Assembly (NCBI RefSeq): GCF_000204055.1
Contig: NW_006768788.1
Span: forward strand, 1-64,000
Direction of reading: 5' to 3'
Origin: Melampsora larici-populina 98AG31
Taxonomy: Eukaryota; Basidiomycota; Pucciniomycetes; Pucciniales; Melampsoraceae
Length of the DNA stretch: 64,000 bases
A program made the position numbers and the translations under genes. A model generated the notes under the pieces. It searched no databases and was not told the origin of the DNA. It saw only the letters and a list, made by a program, of their open reading frames with translations. Positions 1 to 9,706 of this stretch are shown one piece after another; positions within the stretch are counted from its first letter, which is position 1; each line of letters opens with the position of its first letter.

Positions 1-125
1 TCTGAAATTTGCCAGAACAATATTTGTGTACCATAATTGACAGTTTGACAGGTTGTGGCCTATATCTCACGCTCACACCCGGTGCCCTGATGCCACGTGG
101 CGCCACAACTTTGGGCAGGGCAGGG

Positions 126-294
126 TGTTATGATCCAATGTACGCAGTGAACACTGATGAGGTTCCTATAGCTAACTAACTAGATTGCAGTATGGAGAGA
201 AAAGCTACAAGCGTGGAAGGAACAAAGTACAACTCCCGCTCCGTGCACCTCACTACAAGCATAATCTGGTACTAGCATAACACGGATTATTACA
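126..294 (-). repeat. 3' LTR of the chromovirus
   Basis: This is the second 169-bp LTR copy, read as identical to 5930-6098. It is preceded on the minus strand by the polypurine tract and followed by the CAGGG target duplication at 121-125. The self-complementary ATACTGCAAT segment lies at 193-184. Confidence 0.93.
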
Positions 295-307
295 TTATCC
301 CCCCTTT
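295..307 (-). promoter_or_regulatory. Polypurine tract
   Basis: The minus strand reads AAAGGGGGGATAA directly against the 3' LTR. This is the expected place and composition for the plus-strand primer of an LTR retrotransposon. Confidence 0.8.
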
Positions 308-389
308 AACGCCCAAGTCCCTCTTGCTGCTCTGCGCTCTGTCCCTGGGTCAGCATTAAAAACCACGTGGGAAAAAGCTTGACCCGCTC

Positions 390-3300
390 TCACTTTCTCC
401 TATGCCTTTTGTGTTTACTTGCTGCGTCGGGAAACCTCTTGTGAAAAGCCTTAATCAATTCTTGTGCATGAGTCATATTTGAAGCCGGTTCCCAAGAGTC
501 TTCTTCTTTGCCAAACTCTTTCCAATTAACCAAATATTGAAGTTTATTGTATCTTCGCCGACAGTCTAATATTTCATTTACCTCCCATTCAGTTTCCCCT
601 TCCACCACTACTGGTTCAGGTTGAGTGGTTGTTCGAGTCTTGATGGTATCTGGTTCGAATTTCCTCAACAGAGAGACGTGAAAGACGGGGTGTACTCCCC
701 TCATAGTCAGTGGTAGCTCTAATTTATAGGCAGAATGAGAAACTCTTTTAACGATACGAAAGGGCCCCAGCCAACGATGGTCCAATTTGGGGCTGGGTCT
801 TGTCGTCAAGATATTCTTGCTGCTCAGCCAGACACGCTGTCCAACGTTCCACAATGGTGTGTCCCTGATTCCTTTATCGAATTGATTCTTCATTGCTTCT
901 TGAGCACCTAACAAACACTCATGTAATTCCATCTGTACTTCTGTAAGTCTTTTGATCCGTTCTTCTACCGCCGGTATGCACTGATCTTCCGACGGAATTG
1001 CACCTAAACTTAAGTCGTATCCGTAATTTGCCTTGAAGGGTGATACACCAGTAGATGTGTGGGTGCTATTGTTGTAAGCGAACTCGGCCGGTGGTAGTAA
1101 GGCCTCCCAGTCGTCCTGATGATAAGTAACAAAGTGGCGTAAGTATTGCTCTACAACTTTGTTAGCAATTTCTGATTGGCCATCCGTCCGAGGGTGCCAG
1201 GCTGTTGAAGGGTGCAGAGATATTCCTAGTCTCTTATTCAACTGTGAGGTGATTTTTGATACAAATATACTACCCCTGTCCGAAATGATCGTTTTGGGGG
1301 TGCCGTGAAGTTTCCAAACTTCCTTAAGCATTAAATCAGCTAAAGCCTCCGCGCCGTCTGTCTCTTTGCATGGTAAAAAGTGAGCCATTTTTGTCAGACG
1401 GTCAATAACAGTGAGGATACTATCCTTGCCGTTTGATAGAGGCAACCCTGTGATCAAATCATAACTGATGTCGGTCCAGGGTCCGGCTGGGATAGGTAAT
1501 GGTTCTAAAGCTCCAAAGGGTTTCATCAGTGAAGGCTTGATACGTTGACAAGATGTGCAACCATCGACGTAGCGGTTAACATAAGCCTTCTGTCCCGTCC
1601 AAACGTAGTTACGTCTCACCGAACTGAGGGTCTTGGCTCTGCCTGGATGTCCCGCTAGCTTACTGTCATGGTACGTCTTGAGGATGCCCGAACGCAGTTC
1701 CTCATTGGAGGGGACTACTGCTTTACCTCTGTGATACAGTACGCCGTCGACCACTTCGTATTCACCCACTGCTCCTTTGAGTTTCAAGGATATAGGGCTG
1801 GTAACGGCGGATATCAGTTCAGTCAATTCATGATCTTGAGGCGTGAGTTCCCTAATTTTATCGACTATGTGTGTATCCGACCATTGTAAATTGCATACCT
1901 CTGTGGTATTGTCAGAATTATCGTTAGCCTCTACACCTAAGACATCTAATTCAAACCACTTAGTTGCGTCTGAGTGCTCGACCTCTATGTCCTCCTGAAA
2001 CTGCGCTTCAAATGAGTCGAGTTCAGCAAACGTGTCGTCAGTGATGTTTGATGGTCGCAACAGTTGCCCAAAGGTTAGCTTCTCCTCTGATGATGGGGCC
2101 AAGTCTGGTCGTCGTGATAGGGCGTCAGGCTGAGTTGAATGTCGGCCGGGTCGAAATTTAATGACAAAGCCAAAACATGCCAAAGTTTCGGCCCATCTGG
2201 CTTGTCTTCGAGTAAGCTGCTTTGTGGTCATGAAGTTTTCTAGGTTCTTGTGGTCGGTGTACACGGTGACATCAAGACGGTGAGGGTTGCCCTCCAAATA
2301 CTGCCTCCATTCCTTGAAAGATGCGACTAAGGCAAGTAACTCCTTATCGAAGATTTTGTAATTCCTCTCATCAGGTATTAGAGACCGTGATAAATATGCG
2401 ACAGGGTGGATTTCGCCATCCTTTGTACTTCGTTGCGATAGAACTGCACCCAGTGCGAAATCTGAGCAGTCGCACTCCAGTATAAACGGCTGATAGGGGT
2501 CGGCTATCTTCAGAACTGGCGCGGTTGTGAACGCCGTCTTGAGCTCGTCAAAGGCAGCCTGTCTTTCCGGAGTCCATGTAAAGGGAGTATCCTTTCGTGT
2601 GAGATCATGGAGGGGTCTGGCTTTCTTGGAAAATTGATCAATGAATCGTCGATAGAAATTCGAGAACCCAATAAATCGAAGGACATCTGAGGTCGTCTTT
2701 GGTGCTGGCCAGTCCGTTACCGCTTGAACCTTAGCGGGGTCCATCTGAATTCTGTTCTTTGAAATTACGAGTCCTAAGTAGCTCACTTCCGACTTGGAAA
2801 ATTCGCACTTTTCGGGTTTAAGCCACAGGGATTGACCATCAAGGATTTGTAGAATTTCTTCTACCGCGTCCTCATGATTAGTATCACTCTTGGAATAGAC
2901 CATGATGTCGTCTAAAAATGCTGCGGCGTCTTTCCCAATACGTCCCAGTAAGATGTCCTGTATGAAATACTGGAAGCATCCCGGTGCACCAGTCGGCCCA
3001 AAGGGCATTGTTAACAGCGCGAACTGACCATTCTTGCATATGAAGGCCAATTTGTCTTCGTCGCCTTCCGCCACCCGGATATTACCGTACGTGTTTCGTA
3101 AGTCTAACTTGGTGTACCTTTCTGCGTCTAAGAGGCTGTCAATGAGATCCATTGTCAACGGTAACGGGTACCTGTTCTTGACGGTAAGTGCATTCAGGCG
3201 TCGGTAGTCAAAGCAAGGCCGTAAATTGCCGTCTTTTTTCCCGGTAAACAGAACTGGGGCCGCCCATGGGGATGTCGTACGTCGTATTGTGCCGTTGGCC

Positions 3301-4478
3301 AATCCTTCATTGATCATTGTATCCAGTGCTTCATTCTCTGCTGGGGATAGGGGTATGATTCTTCCAGCTTGAGGTGTCGCGCCTGGTACTAGATCCACTC
3401 TGAAGTCGTACTTCCGTCTCGGAGGGAGAGTTTGAGATGTAGATTTCCGGAACATGTTGATGTATTTGTGATACCTCGTAGGAACCAGTTCCTCGACCGT
3501 CTTCTTAGGTTGGTTGCTTGCCTCTTTCACCGCTATTTTGGCTGCCGTCGACCAAGATGTTTTTGCCGCGCATAGATCTGGATCAGAGAATTCTAGGAAG
3601 GGCACACTCTTGCCAGCTGTTTCAAGGATGACATTGGTGATAGAAGTAGCAAACTCACATTGCGGGGGTACTAGTGTGTCACAGACACGCACCCCCTCTT
3701 CACTTTTCCTAGCGTCCCTTGTGGCCTCATCTTGGGTTTCCACGGGTGTTTTCGGATTGAAAGAGACTGTTTCTTCAGTCGCAATGAGGTCCTGAGTCGT
3801 GGTTGTGTCTTGTTCTTGCAGTAGTATCGAGTTTGTAACCTGTTCTATGGGACAATAAAGCTTGCCAGCTGTCTCAGGAGGATTTTGTAGAGTAGGAATA
3901 CCGGACTCACATCGCGGGGGCGTTAGCGTGTCGTAGACACATACCCCCTCGTCACATTGCCTAGCGTCCCTTGTGGGCTCCTCCAAGGGTGTTGTCGGTC
4001 GTGACGAAACTGCATCAGCAGCCGCGATGTTGATTGGTCCATCTGTCGAGTGAAATACACCGTGTTGCCAATCAATTTGGTGGCCGTGTTTCTTGAACCA
4101 AGGCATACCAAGAAGTGTGTCGTAAGAGTCTTTCAGTTGGGTGACAATGAATGTCGTGGGTGTGATGTCCGAGTCGATGTTTAAGTGAGCTTCTTCGTGA
4201 AGGGTCCTTACTTGTCCATCAAACGCGCTAACGGAACACGGGTTGGTCAAAGGGATCGTGGGAAGGTTATGATTGTGAATGAACTTCTTGCTGATCGCTT
4301 CATGAGTAGCTCCACAGTCGAGAAGACATAGAGCAATAGGTCTAGATGTGGCACAAAGATGAGGGTGGGACAAGGGTAATGAAAGAAAAAATCTTGGGTC
4401 GTTTGCATTGCGTTTCATACATTTAACAGCCCCTATACCCACTACATCATCTTGAACGCCCGGGAGAGGCACATCCAT
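390..4478 (-). CDS. pol: Pol polyprotein (protease, RT, RNase H, integrase, chromodomain)
   Basis: From its first ATG this polyprotein has 1362 residues and is uninterrupted. An aspartic protease comes first (LLDCGATHEAIS near residue 55). The reverse transcriptase (about 360-620) carries FLDDIMVYS and MPFGPTGAP. An RNase H region follows (FILECDCSDFALGAVLSQ, VYTDHKNLE). The integrase has an HHCC zinc site (HDSKLAGHP, CTSCQRIKP), DDE residues in ISYDLITGLP, IISDRGSIF and DGQSEIANKVV, and a GPY/F-type module (WLGPFRIVKRV). A C-terminal chromodomain (EWEVNEILDCRRR, YLVNWKEFG, DSWEPASNM) places it among chromoviruses, which target histone-marked chromatin. The frame is -1 relative to gag. It is open back to a TGA at 4508-4506, so a -1 frameshift or reinitiation could both produce it. 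Confidence 0.93.
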   Translation of the reverse strand: MDVPLPGVQDDVVGIGAVKCMKRNANDPRFFLSLPLSHPHLCATSRPIALCLLDCGATHEAISKKFIHNHNLPTIPLTNPCSVSAFDGQVRTLHEEAHLNIDSDITPTTFIVTQLKDSYDTLLGMPWFKKHGHQIDWQHGVFHSTDGPINIAAADAVSSRPTTPLEEPTRDARQCDEGVCVYDTLTPPRCESGIPTLQNPPETAGKLYCPIEQVTNSILLQEQDTTTTQDLIATEETVSFNPKTPVETQDEATRDARKSEEGVRVCDTLVPPQCEFATSITNVILETAGKSVPFLEFSDPDLCAAKTSWSTAAKIAVKEASNQPKKTVEELVPTRYHKYINMFRKSTSQTLPPRRKYDFRVDLVPGATPQAGRIIPLSPAENEALDTMINEGLANGTIRRTTSPWAAPVLFTGKKDGNLRPCFDYRRLNALTVKNRYPLPLTMDLIDSLLDAERYTKLDLRNTYGNIRVAEGDEDKLAFICKNGQFALLTMPFGPTGAPGCFQYFIQDILLGRIGKDAAAFLDDIMVYSKSDTNHEDAVEEILQILDGQSLWLKPEKCEFSKSEVSYLGLVISKNRIQMDPAKVQAVTDWPAPKTTSDVLRFIGFSNFYRRFIDQFSKKARPLHDLTRKDTPFTWTPERQAAFDELKTAFTTAPVLKIADPYQPFILECDCSDFALGAVLSQRSTKDGEIHPVAYLSRSLIPDERNYKIFDKELLALVASFKEWRQYLEGNPHRLDVTVYTDHKNLENFMTTKQLTRRQARWAETLACFGFVIKFRPGRHSTQPDALSRRPDLAPSSEEKLTFGQLLRPSNITDDTFAELDSFEAQFQEDIEVEHSDATKWFELDVLGVEANDNSDNTTEVCNLQWSDTHIVDKIRELTPQDHELTELISAVTSPISLKLKGAVGEYEVVDGVLYHRGKAVVPSNEELRSGILKTYHDSKLAGHPGRAKTLSSVRRNYVWTGQKAYVNRYVDGCTSCQRIKPSLMKPFGALEPLPIPAGPWTDISYDLITGLPLSNGKDSILTVIDRLTKMAHFLPCKETDGAEALADLMLKEVWKLHGTPKTIISDRGSIFVSKITSQLNKRLGISLHPSTAWHPRTDGQSEIANKVVEQYLRHFVTYHQDDWEALLPPAEFAYNNSTHTSTGVSPFKANYGYDLSLGAIPSEDQCIPAVEERIKRLTEVQMELHECLLGAQEAMKNQFDKGIRDTPLWNVGQRVWLSSKNILTTRPSPKLDHRWLGPFRIVKRVSHSAYKLELPLTMRGVHPVFHVSLLRKFEPDTIKTRTTTQPEPVVVEGETEWEVNEILDCRRRYNKLQYLVNWKEFGKEEDSWEPASNMTHAQELIKAFHKRFPDAASKHKRHRRK

Positions 4479-5638
4479 CAATCCCGAGCCTCGCCATTTT
4501 TTGATTCATCCGCTCTTCCTTTTCCATTCTTCAGCTCAGCTATAACAGCCTCTAATTCAGCAATTCTGTGACCTCCTCCTCCTCCACTTCTAACCCAATT
4601 CCCCTTTTCATCTTTTCTCCCGCAGTCAGCAGCACGATGTCTCCCTTTCCCGCATTTGAAACACAAACCCTTCTCCGTTCTCCTCAGCATCTCCTCTCTT
4701 GAAACACCTGATCTAGAGTATTCGACTTGTGCACTTGAAAGGTCCATGGCGTCTGGGTCTCTTGCAACGGTAGGGGCGACAGCACGAGAAGTTGATTGGC
4801 GTTGTAGTCCAGGGTGTAGTTCGTTGTCCACGGCTAGAGCATACGCAGTGATAGCAGATACTGATTCGAAAGATTTTAATATCATGTTGACTCTAATTTC
4901 TTGTTTAAGTCCAATCCGATAATGACTGATGTGTTCTACTTCACCCCATCCAGTGCGAGCCGCTAAAGACATGAACTTAGATGTATAATCCGCTACTGAC
5001 CCCGTTTGATGTAAGCTTCGAAGATCTCGTTGGGCTCTGTTCTGGCGATCGGAGTCGAAGAAGGTAGCCTCGAAGGCGGCACCAAAGGCTTTGAACGTCA
5101 ATTCTTCCTCGTCGTTTGGGTGAAGAAGTTGCTTAAAGATAGGTGCTGCCCATTGGTTCGCCTCGCCGGTTAAGTAAGACAGGGTAAAGATGATTTTCGC
5201 CTTATCGTCTGGGAAGAGGTTGGCGTTGGCTAAGAGGTACAATCCGACTTGGTTGACGAACACTTCGGCCTTGTCGCCTTTGGAGCCGTCGAACTTGTCG
5301 GGCGTACCCACCTTTGGGCCTCGGGACGGTCCCAAGAGTTGCTTGACGTCCGCTGCTGTGATAGGTTCAGCGGGAGGTGGTTGCGTGGGGCTTTGAGCGG
5401 TTTGTTGCGCTGCAGGAGCTGGTGGCGTCTGTTGTTGAGCTTGGGATTGATTACCCGCATTGATCTGTTGTACGAGATTATTAAGCTGATTTTGAGTTTC
5501 CTGACGTAACACTGATTCTTTTTCTAGTTGTTCTTGTGCGATTCTGCGTTGTTCTGATTCTTCATCCAACCTTGTGCTTAATTTAGTGAGTTGGTCTAAG
5601 ATCGAAGCCAGGCTAGTTGTGATTGAATTAGGATCCAT
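4478..5638 (-). CDS. gag: Gag (capsid-nucleocapsid polyprotein) of the chromovirus
   Basis: This 386-residue structural protein would form the virus-like particle that packages element RNA. The N-terminal 70 residues are rich in Glu, Gln and Leu and look like a coiled coil. A Gln/Pro/Ala-rich linker follows (about 65-95). The central part (about 110-290) has the Ty3/gypsy Gag pattern, including TPDKFDGSKGDKAEVFV and WAAPIFKQLL. A zinc knuckle, CFKCGKGRHRAADC (CX2CX4HX4C), near residue 327 would bind RNA. The start is the ATG at 5638, the first in frame after the 5' LTR. The TGA stop (4480-4478) overlaps the first ATG of pol in TGATG. The heptamer AAAAAAT lies six codons before the stop. The reading frame is intact. 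Confidence 0.92.
   Translation of the reverse strand: MDPNSITTSLASILDQLTKLSTRLDEESEQRRIAQEQLEKESVLRQETQNQLNNLVQQINAGNQSQAQQQTPPAPAAQQTAQSPTQPPPAEPITAADVKQLLGPSRGPKVGTPDKFDGSKGDKAEVFVNQVGLYLLANANLFPDDKAKIIFTLSYLTGEANQWAAPIFKQLLHPNDEEELTFKAFGAAFEATFFDSDRQNRAQRDLRSLHQTGSVADYTSKFMSLAARTGWGEVEHISHYRIGLKQEIRVNMILKSFESVSAITAYALAVDNELHPGLQRQSTSRAVAPTVARDPDAMDLSSAQVEYSRSGVSREEMLRRTEKGLCFKCGKGRHRAADCGRKDEKGNWVRSGGGGGHRIAELEAVIAELKNGKGRADESKNGEARD
4496..4502 (-). promoter_or_regulatory. Candidate -1 frameshift heptamer at the gag-pol junction
   Basis: The minus strand reads A AAA AAT in gag phase, an X XXY YYZ slippery heptamer. Six codons later gag ends, and the pol frame is the -1 frame, open from just upstream of the heptamer. 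Complementary segments GAGGC (4492-4488) and GCCTC (4472-4468) downstream could form a short stem. Whether the site is used is not shown; the TGATG overlap at 4480-4476 is the competing explanation. Confidence 0.5.
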
Positions 5639-5918
5639 AGTGCTTGTGGGGTTTGGATCGTCTTGGTTCGGTACTGTAGCGTATGAGGATGAGGAGTGTT
5701 CCGAACCTTGTTCGTCTGGGGTTGTAAACTTTGCCGTTGTTCGAATGCAACGGTGTCGACCTTCTTTCTAAGTTTCTAATCAATGAAAATAAAGTTTTAA
5801 TCTGATGATCTTCTTCTGCTTGTTCTCTTTGATTCTAAATTCTAACTTTATAGTTCCGATCTGATGATTCAATACGTAATCCGTTCTGCGAACTCGTGTC
5901 GACTGCGTTGAGGTATAG

Positions 5919-5928
5919 ATACTGCAAT
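5919..5928 (-). promoter_or_regulatory. Primer-binding site, probable self-priming type
   Basis: One base inside the 5' LTR the minus strand reads ATTGCAGTAT. It is a perfect 10-base complement of ATACTGCAAT within the LTR (5997-5988). I do not see the usual match to an initiator-tRNA 3' end (TGGTAG-type). Elements of the Tf1/sushi group are known to prime reverse transcription with the folded 5' end of their own RNA, and this layout fits that mechanism. Confidence 0.7.
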
Positions 5929-5929
5929 A

Positions 5930-6098
5930 TGTTATGATCCAATGTACGCAGTGAACACTGATGAGGTTCCTATAGCTAACTAACTAGATTGCAGTATGGA
6001 GAGAAAAGCTACAAGCGTGGAAGGAACAAAGTACAACTCCCGCTCCGTGCACCTCACTACAAGCATAATCTGGTACTAGCATAACACGGATTATTACA
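5930..6098 (-). repeat. 5' LTR of the chromovirus
   Basis: This 169-bp repeat is upstream of gag in element orientation. It contains ATACTGCAAT on the minus strand (5997-5988), complementary to the primer-binding site just outside the LTR. If transcription starts there, U3 would be 5998-6098 and R plus U5 would be 5930-5997. A pyrimidine-rich stretch (CTTTTCTCTCC) lies immediately upstream of that point, and I see no clear TATA box. The start site is inferred from the self-priming model. Confidence 0.93.
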
Positions 6099-6103
6099 CA
6101 GGG

Positions 6104-7316
6104 CTTAGGGTTTATGCCATGCCCTGGCCCCCGCCCTGGAGTCCTCCAGGGCGCCTCAGGGCTATCAATCAAAAATGGGCTCTCCATGATGGAGGTTTTT
6201 AAGATCAACATAGGAAGTCAAATTACATTTTGGGGCCAACTAGATTTTTTTAACATATAGAGTGATGGATGATGTACAACAATTGACTCAATCAAATCAT
6301 ACAGAGTAAAGTCAATTCAATTGATGCTTTACAAAGCCAATGACATTATAGAATCATTGCTTTTGATTCAGTGCAAACTCAATTCATTTGCAATCTTGAT
6401 GAAATTTTGTGAGTATGTCCATGAGAAGTCAGGAAATGACAGGAAATGACAAGAACACAAGTAGCACGTTGATTCAAAGCACCAGTTGAGCAGATTGATT
6501 GAAAAGAGAAATTAACAGATCAATTCAAGAAAGAAAGTAACGGGCCAATGCAAAGATATATAACCAATCAATTTAAGACTGAGTCATTGGACAACAACCA
6601 ATCACTTGACATTCAAATAACCTACATTGAATCAATCTCAAAATTGATCAGACCAAACTAAACATAAGAACTTGATAAAACGCTGATCAACTACAATTTT
6701 CACCTGGATCTTTAACAAGTTTCCTCTTTTTTGGGTTCCCGTCATCTTCATTAAGTTTTAATGTATCTTCTTTCACAACTTCCCACTTACATCTTCGAAT
6801 AAATTCATTGGTTCTATTGTTAAATCAATCCATCAAATATGTTATTCAGTAACTCAATGGTGTGTGGAGAAGCAAAATCAACACGGATCAGCGTGTCGAC
6901 CAACAACGCTCTCTATTGAGGCCAGGGCGCCCTGCTAAAGCCCCTGTTCACCAGGGCTTTTCCAGGGCAGGGCGCCCCGGATGTAAGGCCATGGCCCCAG
7001 CCATGCCCTAGGCCCCAAACAACACGCCGGGTGTGAGTGTGACCTAGAGCATATATTTGTCTGGAGGTTGCCCAAAGCTGCCAAAACTGCAACTGTGTAT
7101 ATACTGGGGAAGTGAAAACAATAATTACCCAATCTATCAATGTTCATATTTTGATATGTGATTGAGGGGATCATACATCAGTTCAAAGGTTCCAAAAACA
7201 AGAGTAACAGCAGACACGACAGGACACATAAAATCAGACTGTCTCACTGTACAAATTGTGATAGTTAATCTTGTAAGGTTGCTGGGTTCCTTACCACAGT
7301 CAGGGATCAATCAGTA
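6104..7316. other. Non-coding repeat DNA with GC-rich palindromic patches
   Basis: I see no gene. At 6099-6165 and 6920-7025 there are GC-rich blocks built from CCCTGG, GGGCGCC and CAGGGC, including CCTGGAGTCCTCCAGG. The text TCACACTCACACCCGG on the minus strand near 7030 resembles TCACGCTCACACCCGG at 67-82. The chromovirus may therefore have split an older GC-rich element with inverted ends at roughly 60 and 7050. Between the blocks the DNA is AT-rich and unremarkable. Confidence 0.4.
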
Positions 7317-8440
7317 TTGACTGCTTCTTGTGTTTTGAATGATGATAAGAAGATTGCTTGGGTAGCTCAACATTTTCCTTTGACTTCAAGTTCCCAAGAT
7401 TGGTGGTTGAACTTGAGTCTTCTTCTTCTCAACAACCCTGTGCCAGCAATGCAACACACCACAGCACACCCGTTTTTAGATGTGTTGCGGAGCAACACAC
7501 AACACCAACAAGCAGCAGAAGCTGTGTTCTGAAAACTCATAGAATTATGAATTTGTTGTGAATAATAACATAATAAATAACATGACAGGCTAAAACCCCA
7601 ACAAAAGTAGCATGTTCTAACAAAACAATTTAAATTTCAAGACTAGGCTGTGTGGCGCCTTGACTGTTGCGCAACACAACAGGCGCAAAAGTGCCGAACA
7701 AACATTGATTTGTAAGTTTTTGGGGGCAGCAACACAACAAACGTTGTTGCGACCCAAAGAAACATCAATTCAAGCACTCTTGTTGCGCTGTGGGTCAGGC
7801 TGCAACCTAGAAATAAATTCTATGGTGTGGTGCGGTCAGAAAAGCTGCAACACAACCACAGAGCAGCACACAAAATCTGCGTTGCTGGCCCAGGGTTTCT
7901 GTCAATGATTAAAAGAACAGCACTTGGAATGATGATTCTGCTGAAACTCCTCCTTTTGAGATTATTCAATTCAATTCTTTTGTGTCATTCTTCAAATCTA
8001 TTCTTGATAAGTTTGGTTATAAATTTGTGGAGGAAATCTTCTCTGTTGAACTGCAAAGTTTATGTCAAGGCAAAAATCTGGTTGGACAAGGTATTTCTCA
8101 CTTCAATGCCATTGCTTGCCAGCTTTGAATTTCTGGAATCGTTTTAAAAGGTTTGTTCAGTCAAGGTTTGAGAGTTGACCTGAAGGACTTTATGTCTTCC
8201 TGATTGGAAAAAGTGTCACACTTTGGAAGCACCTGAAGAGTTTGTGTAGAAATATTGCACTTTTTCTATCTCATTCTCAATTGCAAGCAGTTTGGCTATT
8301 ACTCTCAAGGTTCATGTCCTTCAAATCCTTATGCTCACATTAACCATAATCATCAGCTTCAAGTTTTAGCACCACCAACAAATTTCATAGGTTTGTCTTC
8401 TGTGTTTAATCATGCCCCTATATAGATCAGTCTTTTATAA
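7317..8440 (+). pseudogene. Decayed retrotransposon gag fragment
   Basis: The start encodes DDKKIAWVAQHFP and SSSQDWWLNL, a pattern typical of Ty3/gypsy Gag. Gag-like coding resumes after about 7900 with FFKSILDKFGYKFVEE, HFNAIACQL and SQGLRVDLKDFMSS. Several stops and frameshifts interrupt it, and a TIR element (7436-7895) splits it. No pol follows. The family call rests on pattern similarity only. Confidence 0.5.
7436..7895. mobile_element. MITE of about 460 bp inserted in the gag relic
   Basis: The ends form an 18-bp inverted repeat, CCCTGTGCCAGCAATGCA at 7436-7453 against CCCTGGGCCAGCAACGCA on the minus strand at 7895-7878 (16 of 18 match). The interior is rich in CAACACAAC-type words. 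It interrupts Gag-like coding that resumes on the far side. I could not define a convincing target duplication, so the superfamily is open. Confidence 0.5.
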
Positions 8441-9526
8441 TCCTCCTCCTCATATTGTCAGCCCCAAGCCCTATTACTAGTACCAAAGTGCTGTCATAAA
8501 TAATAATAAAAGAATAAAAATGATACCTACCACTTATGTTTTGGATTCAAGTGTCAATTACATATGTAATTACATATGTACACACATCACAGTGCCCGTT
8601 GGATGCGACCTTGACGTCAAGGTCACATTGTTGTCTTGAAATTTGCTTGTAATTGAATGATTTCACACCAAATCTCCATTTCCAGCAGGGGTGACTGAGG
8701 ACAAAGGCTTAGCCTGTTGTTCAGATTGCTGAGATGAGATAAAGGTTCAGTGATTTCACAGCCCTTTGCGAGTCCCTGCATCACCCTTTCTACCTCAGCA
8801 AAGAAAGACACTTCAGTTAATTCTTCATTTTATTAACTGTGTAGTCCTTCCCTTTATCAGGTTTGTCACAAATGGAAAATTGAGTAAGGAAAAACATGAC
8901 TGAAAGAGATGAGGAGTGGGCAGTAAGACATACCAATGGAACATCATTGAATTTTCTCCAAATGACGGTGGTGTAGGGTCAATTGTTTCATTAATTAGAG
9001 GTAGGAGTGATCACTAGCGAGAAGAGTTGACAATTCAGCCGGTGAAGGAGGATGGTTGAGAATACTTCTAAGGCTCACATCAAGGTTTCAAATATTGTGA
9101 GACTGGTGAAAACCCAATGGGGGTAGATATGGATAAGAAGAAATTAAATCAGAGAATTGAGGTTGGAGTTGGAAATGGAACTTGAAGGCAGCTGGTTAAA
9201 AGAAGCAAGAGAGATGGAAATTGGGTGAGAAGGAGAGGAGGTTTGTACAATTCAGGTGACCTTCAATTCACTCAGAACCAGCCTACCACTGCAAGGCAAA
9301 CTCACAGTCTCAAGTCTAGGTCAGTGTTTGATCATGAAGTTGGAATTGTGAAAAATCAATCAAACCAGCCGCAGAGACAGTGCTTTCCCTCTCCTCATCC
9401 ACATCCTGCTGTGTTATTGCTTGCTACCAGATGAATTAAAACTCAATCTTCTGATTTGACTCAAGCCAAGTGATGATGACTCACGTGATTTTTGCGAAAT
9501 ATGCATGTCTTTTCCTTTTTGCTTTC
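8441..9526. other. Intergenic repeat DNA, possible LTR remnant
   Basis: I see no gene. A segment starting TGTCAGCCC near 8457 resembles TGTCAGCCC near 18456 in order and content (TAGTACCA, ATAATTA-type runs, ATTACATATG), suggesting remnants of one LTR family. The 46 bases at 8580-8625 match the minus strand of 10098-10147 at roughly 36 of 46 positions. Confidence 0.3.
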
Positions 9527-9528
9527 TA

Positions 9529-9704
9529 CAGTCAAACCCGCGCAAATGCATACCCGCGCAGGTGCATAACCCGTGATAATGCATAGAAAAAATCTAGAAT
9601 CTTGATGCTTTTTACTGCCAAATTTGACAACAGAAATGCACAACCCGTCAAAATGCATAGCAAAAGTCTTCCACCCAAATTATGCGTTTGCGCGGGTTTG
9701 ACTG
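9529..9704. mobile_element. 176-bp TA-flanked MITE, copy 1
   Basis: A near-perfect terminal inverted repeat (CAGTCAAACCCGCGCAAATG at the left end, its complement at the right) bounds 176 bp flanked by TA (9527-9528 and 9705-9706). The TA duplication and compact hairpin form point to a Tc1/mariner-derived MITE. A second copy of exactly the same length lies at 20224-20399. The inner text repeats short words such as ATGCATA and CATAACCCG. Confidence 0.85.
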
Positions 9705-9706
9705 TA

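Larger units (their letters stand above)
126..6098 (-). mobile_element. Complete Ty3/gypsy chromovirus (Tf1/sushi-like), minus strand
   Basis: The element is bounded by two 169-bp LTRs (126-294 and 5930-6098) that I read as identical base for base. It is flanked by the 5-bp target duplication CAGGG (121-125 and 6099-6103). Both LTRs start TG and end CA. The order on the minus strand is LTR, primer-binding site, gag, pol (protease, reverse transcriptase, RNase H, integrase, chromodomain), polypurine tract, LTR. Both reading frames are open, so by sequence the element could be autonomous. Identical LTRs imply a recent insertion. It landed in GC-rich repeat DNA rich in CCCTGG and CAGGGC, which resumes on both sides. 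Confidence 0.95.

Noticed and set aside
1668..3795. Open frames on the plus strand opposite pol.
   Set aside because: Shadows of the intact pol frame with no independent motif.
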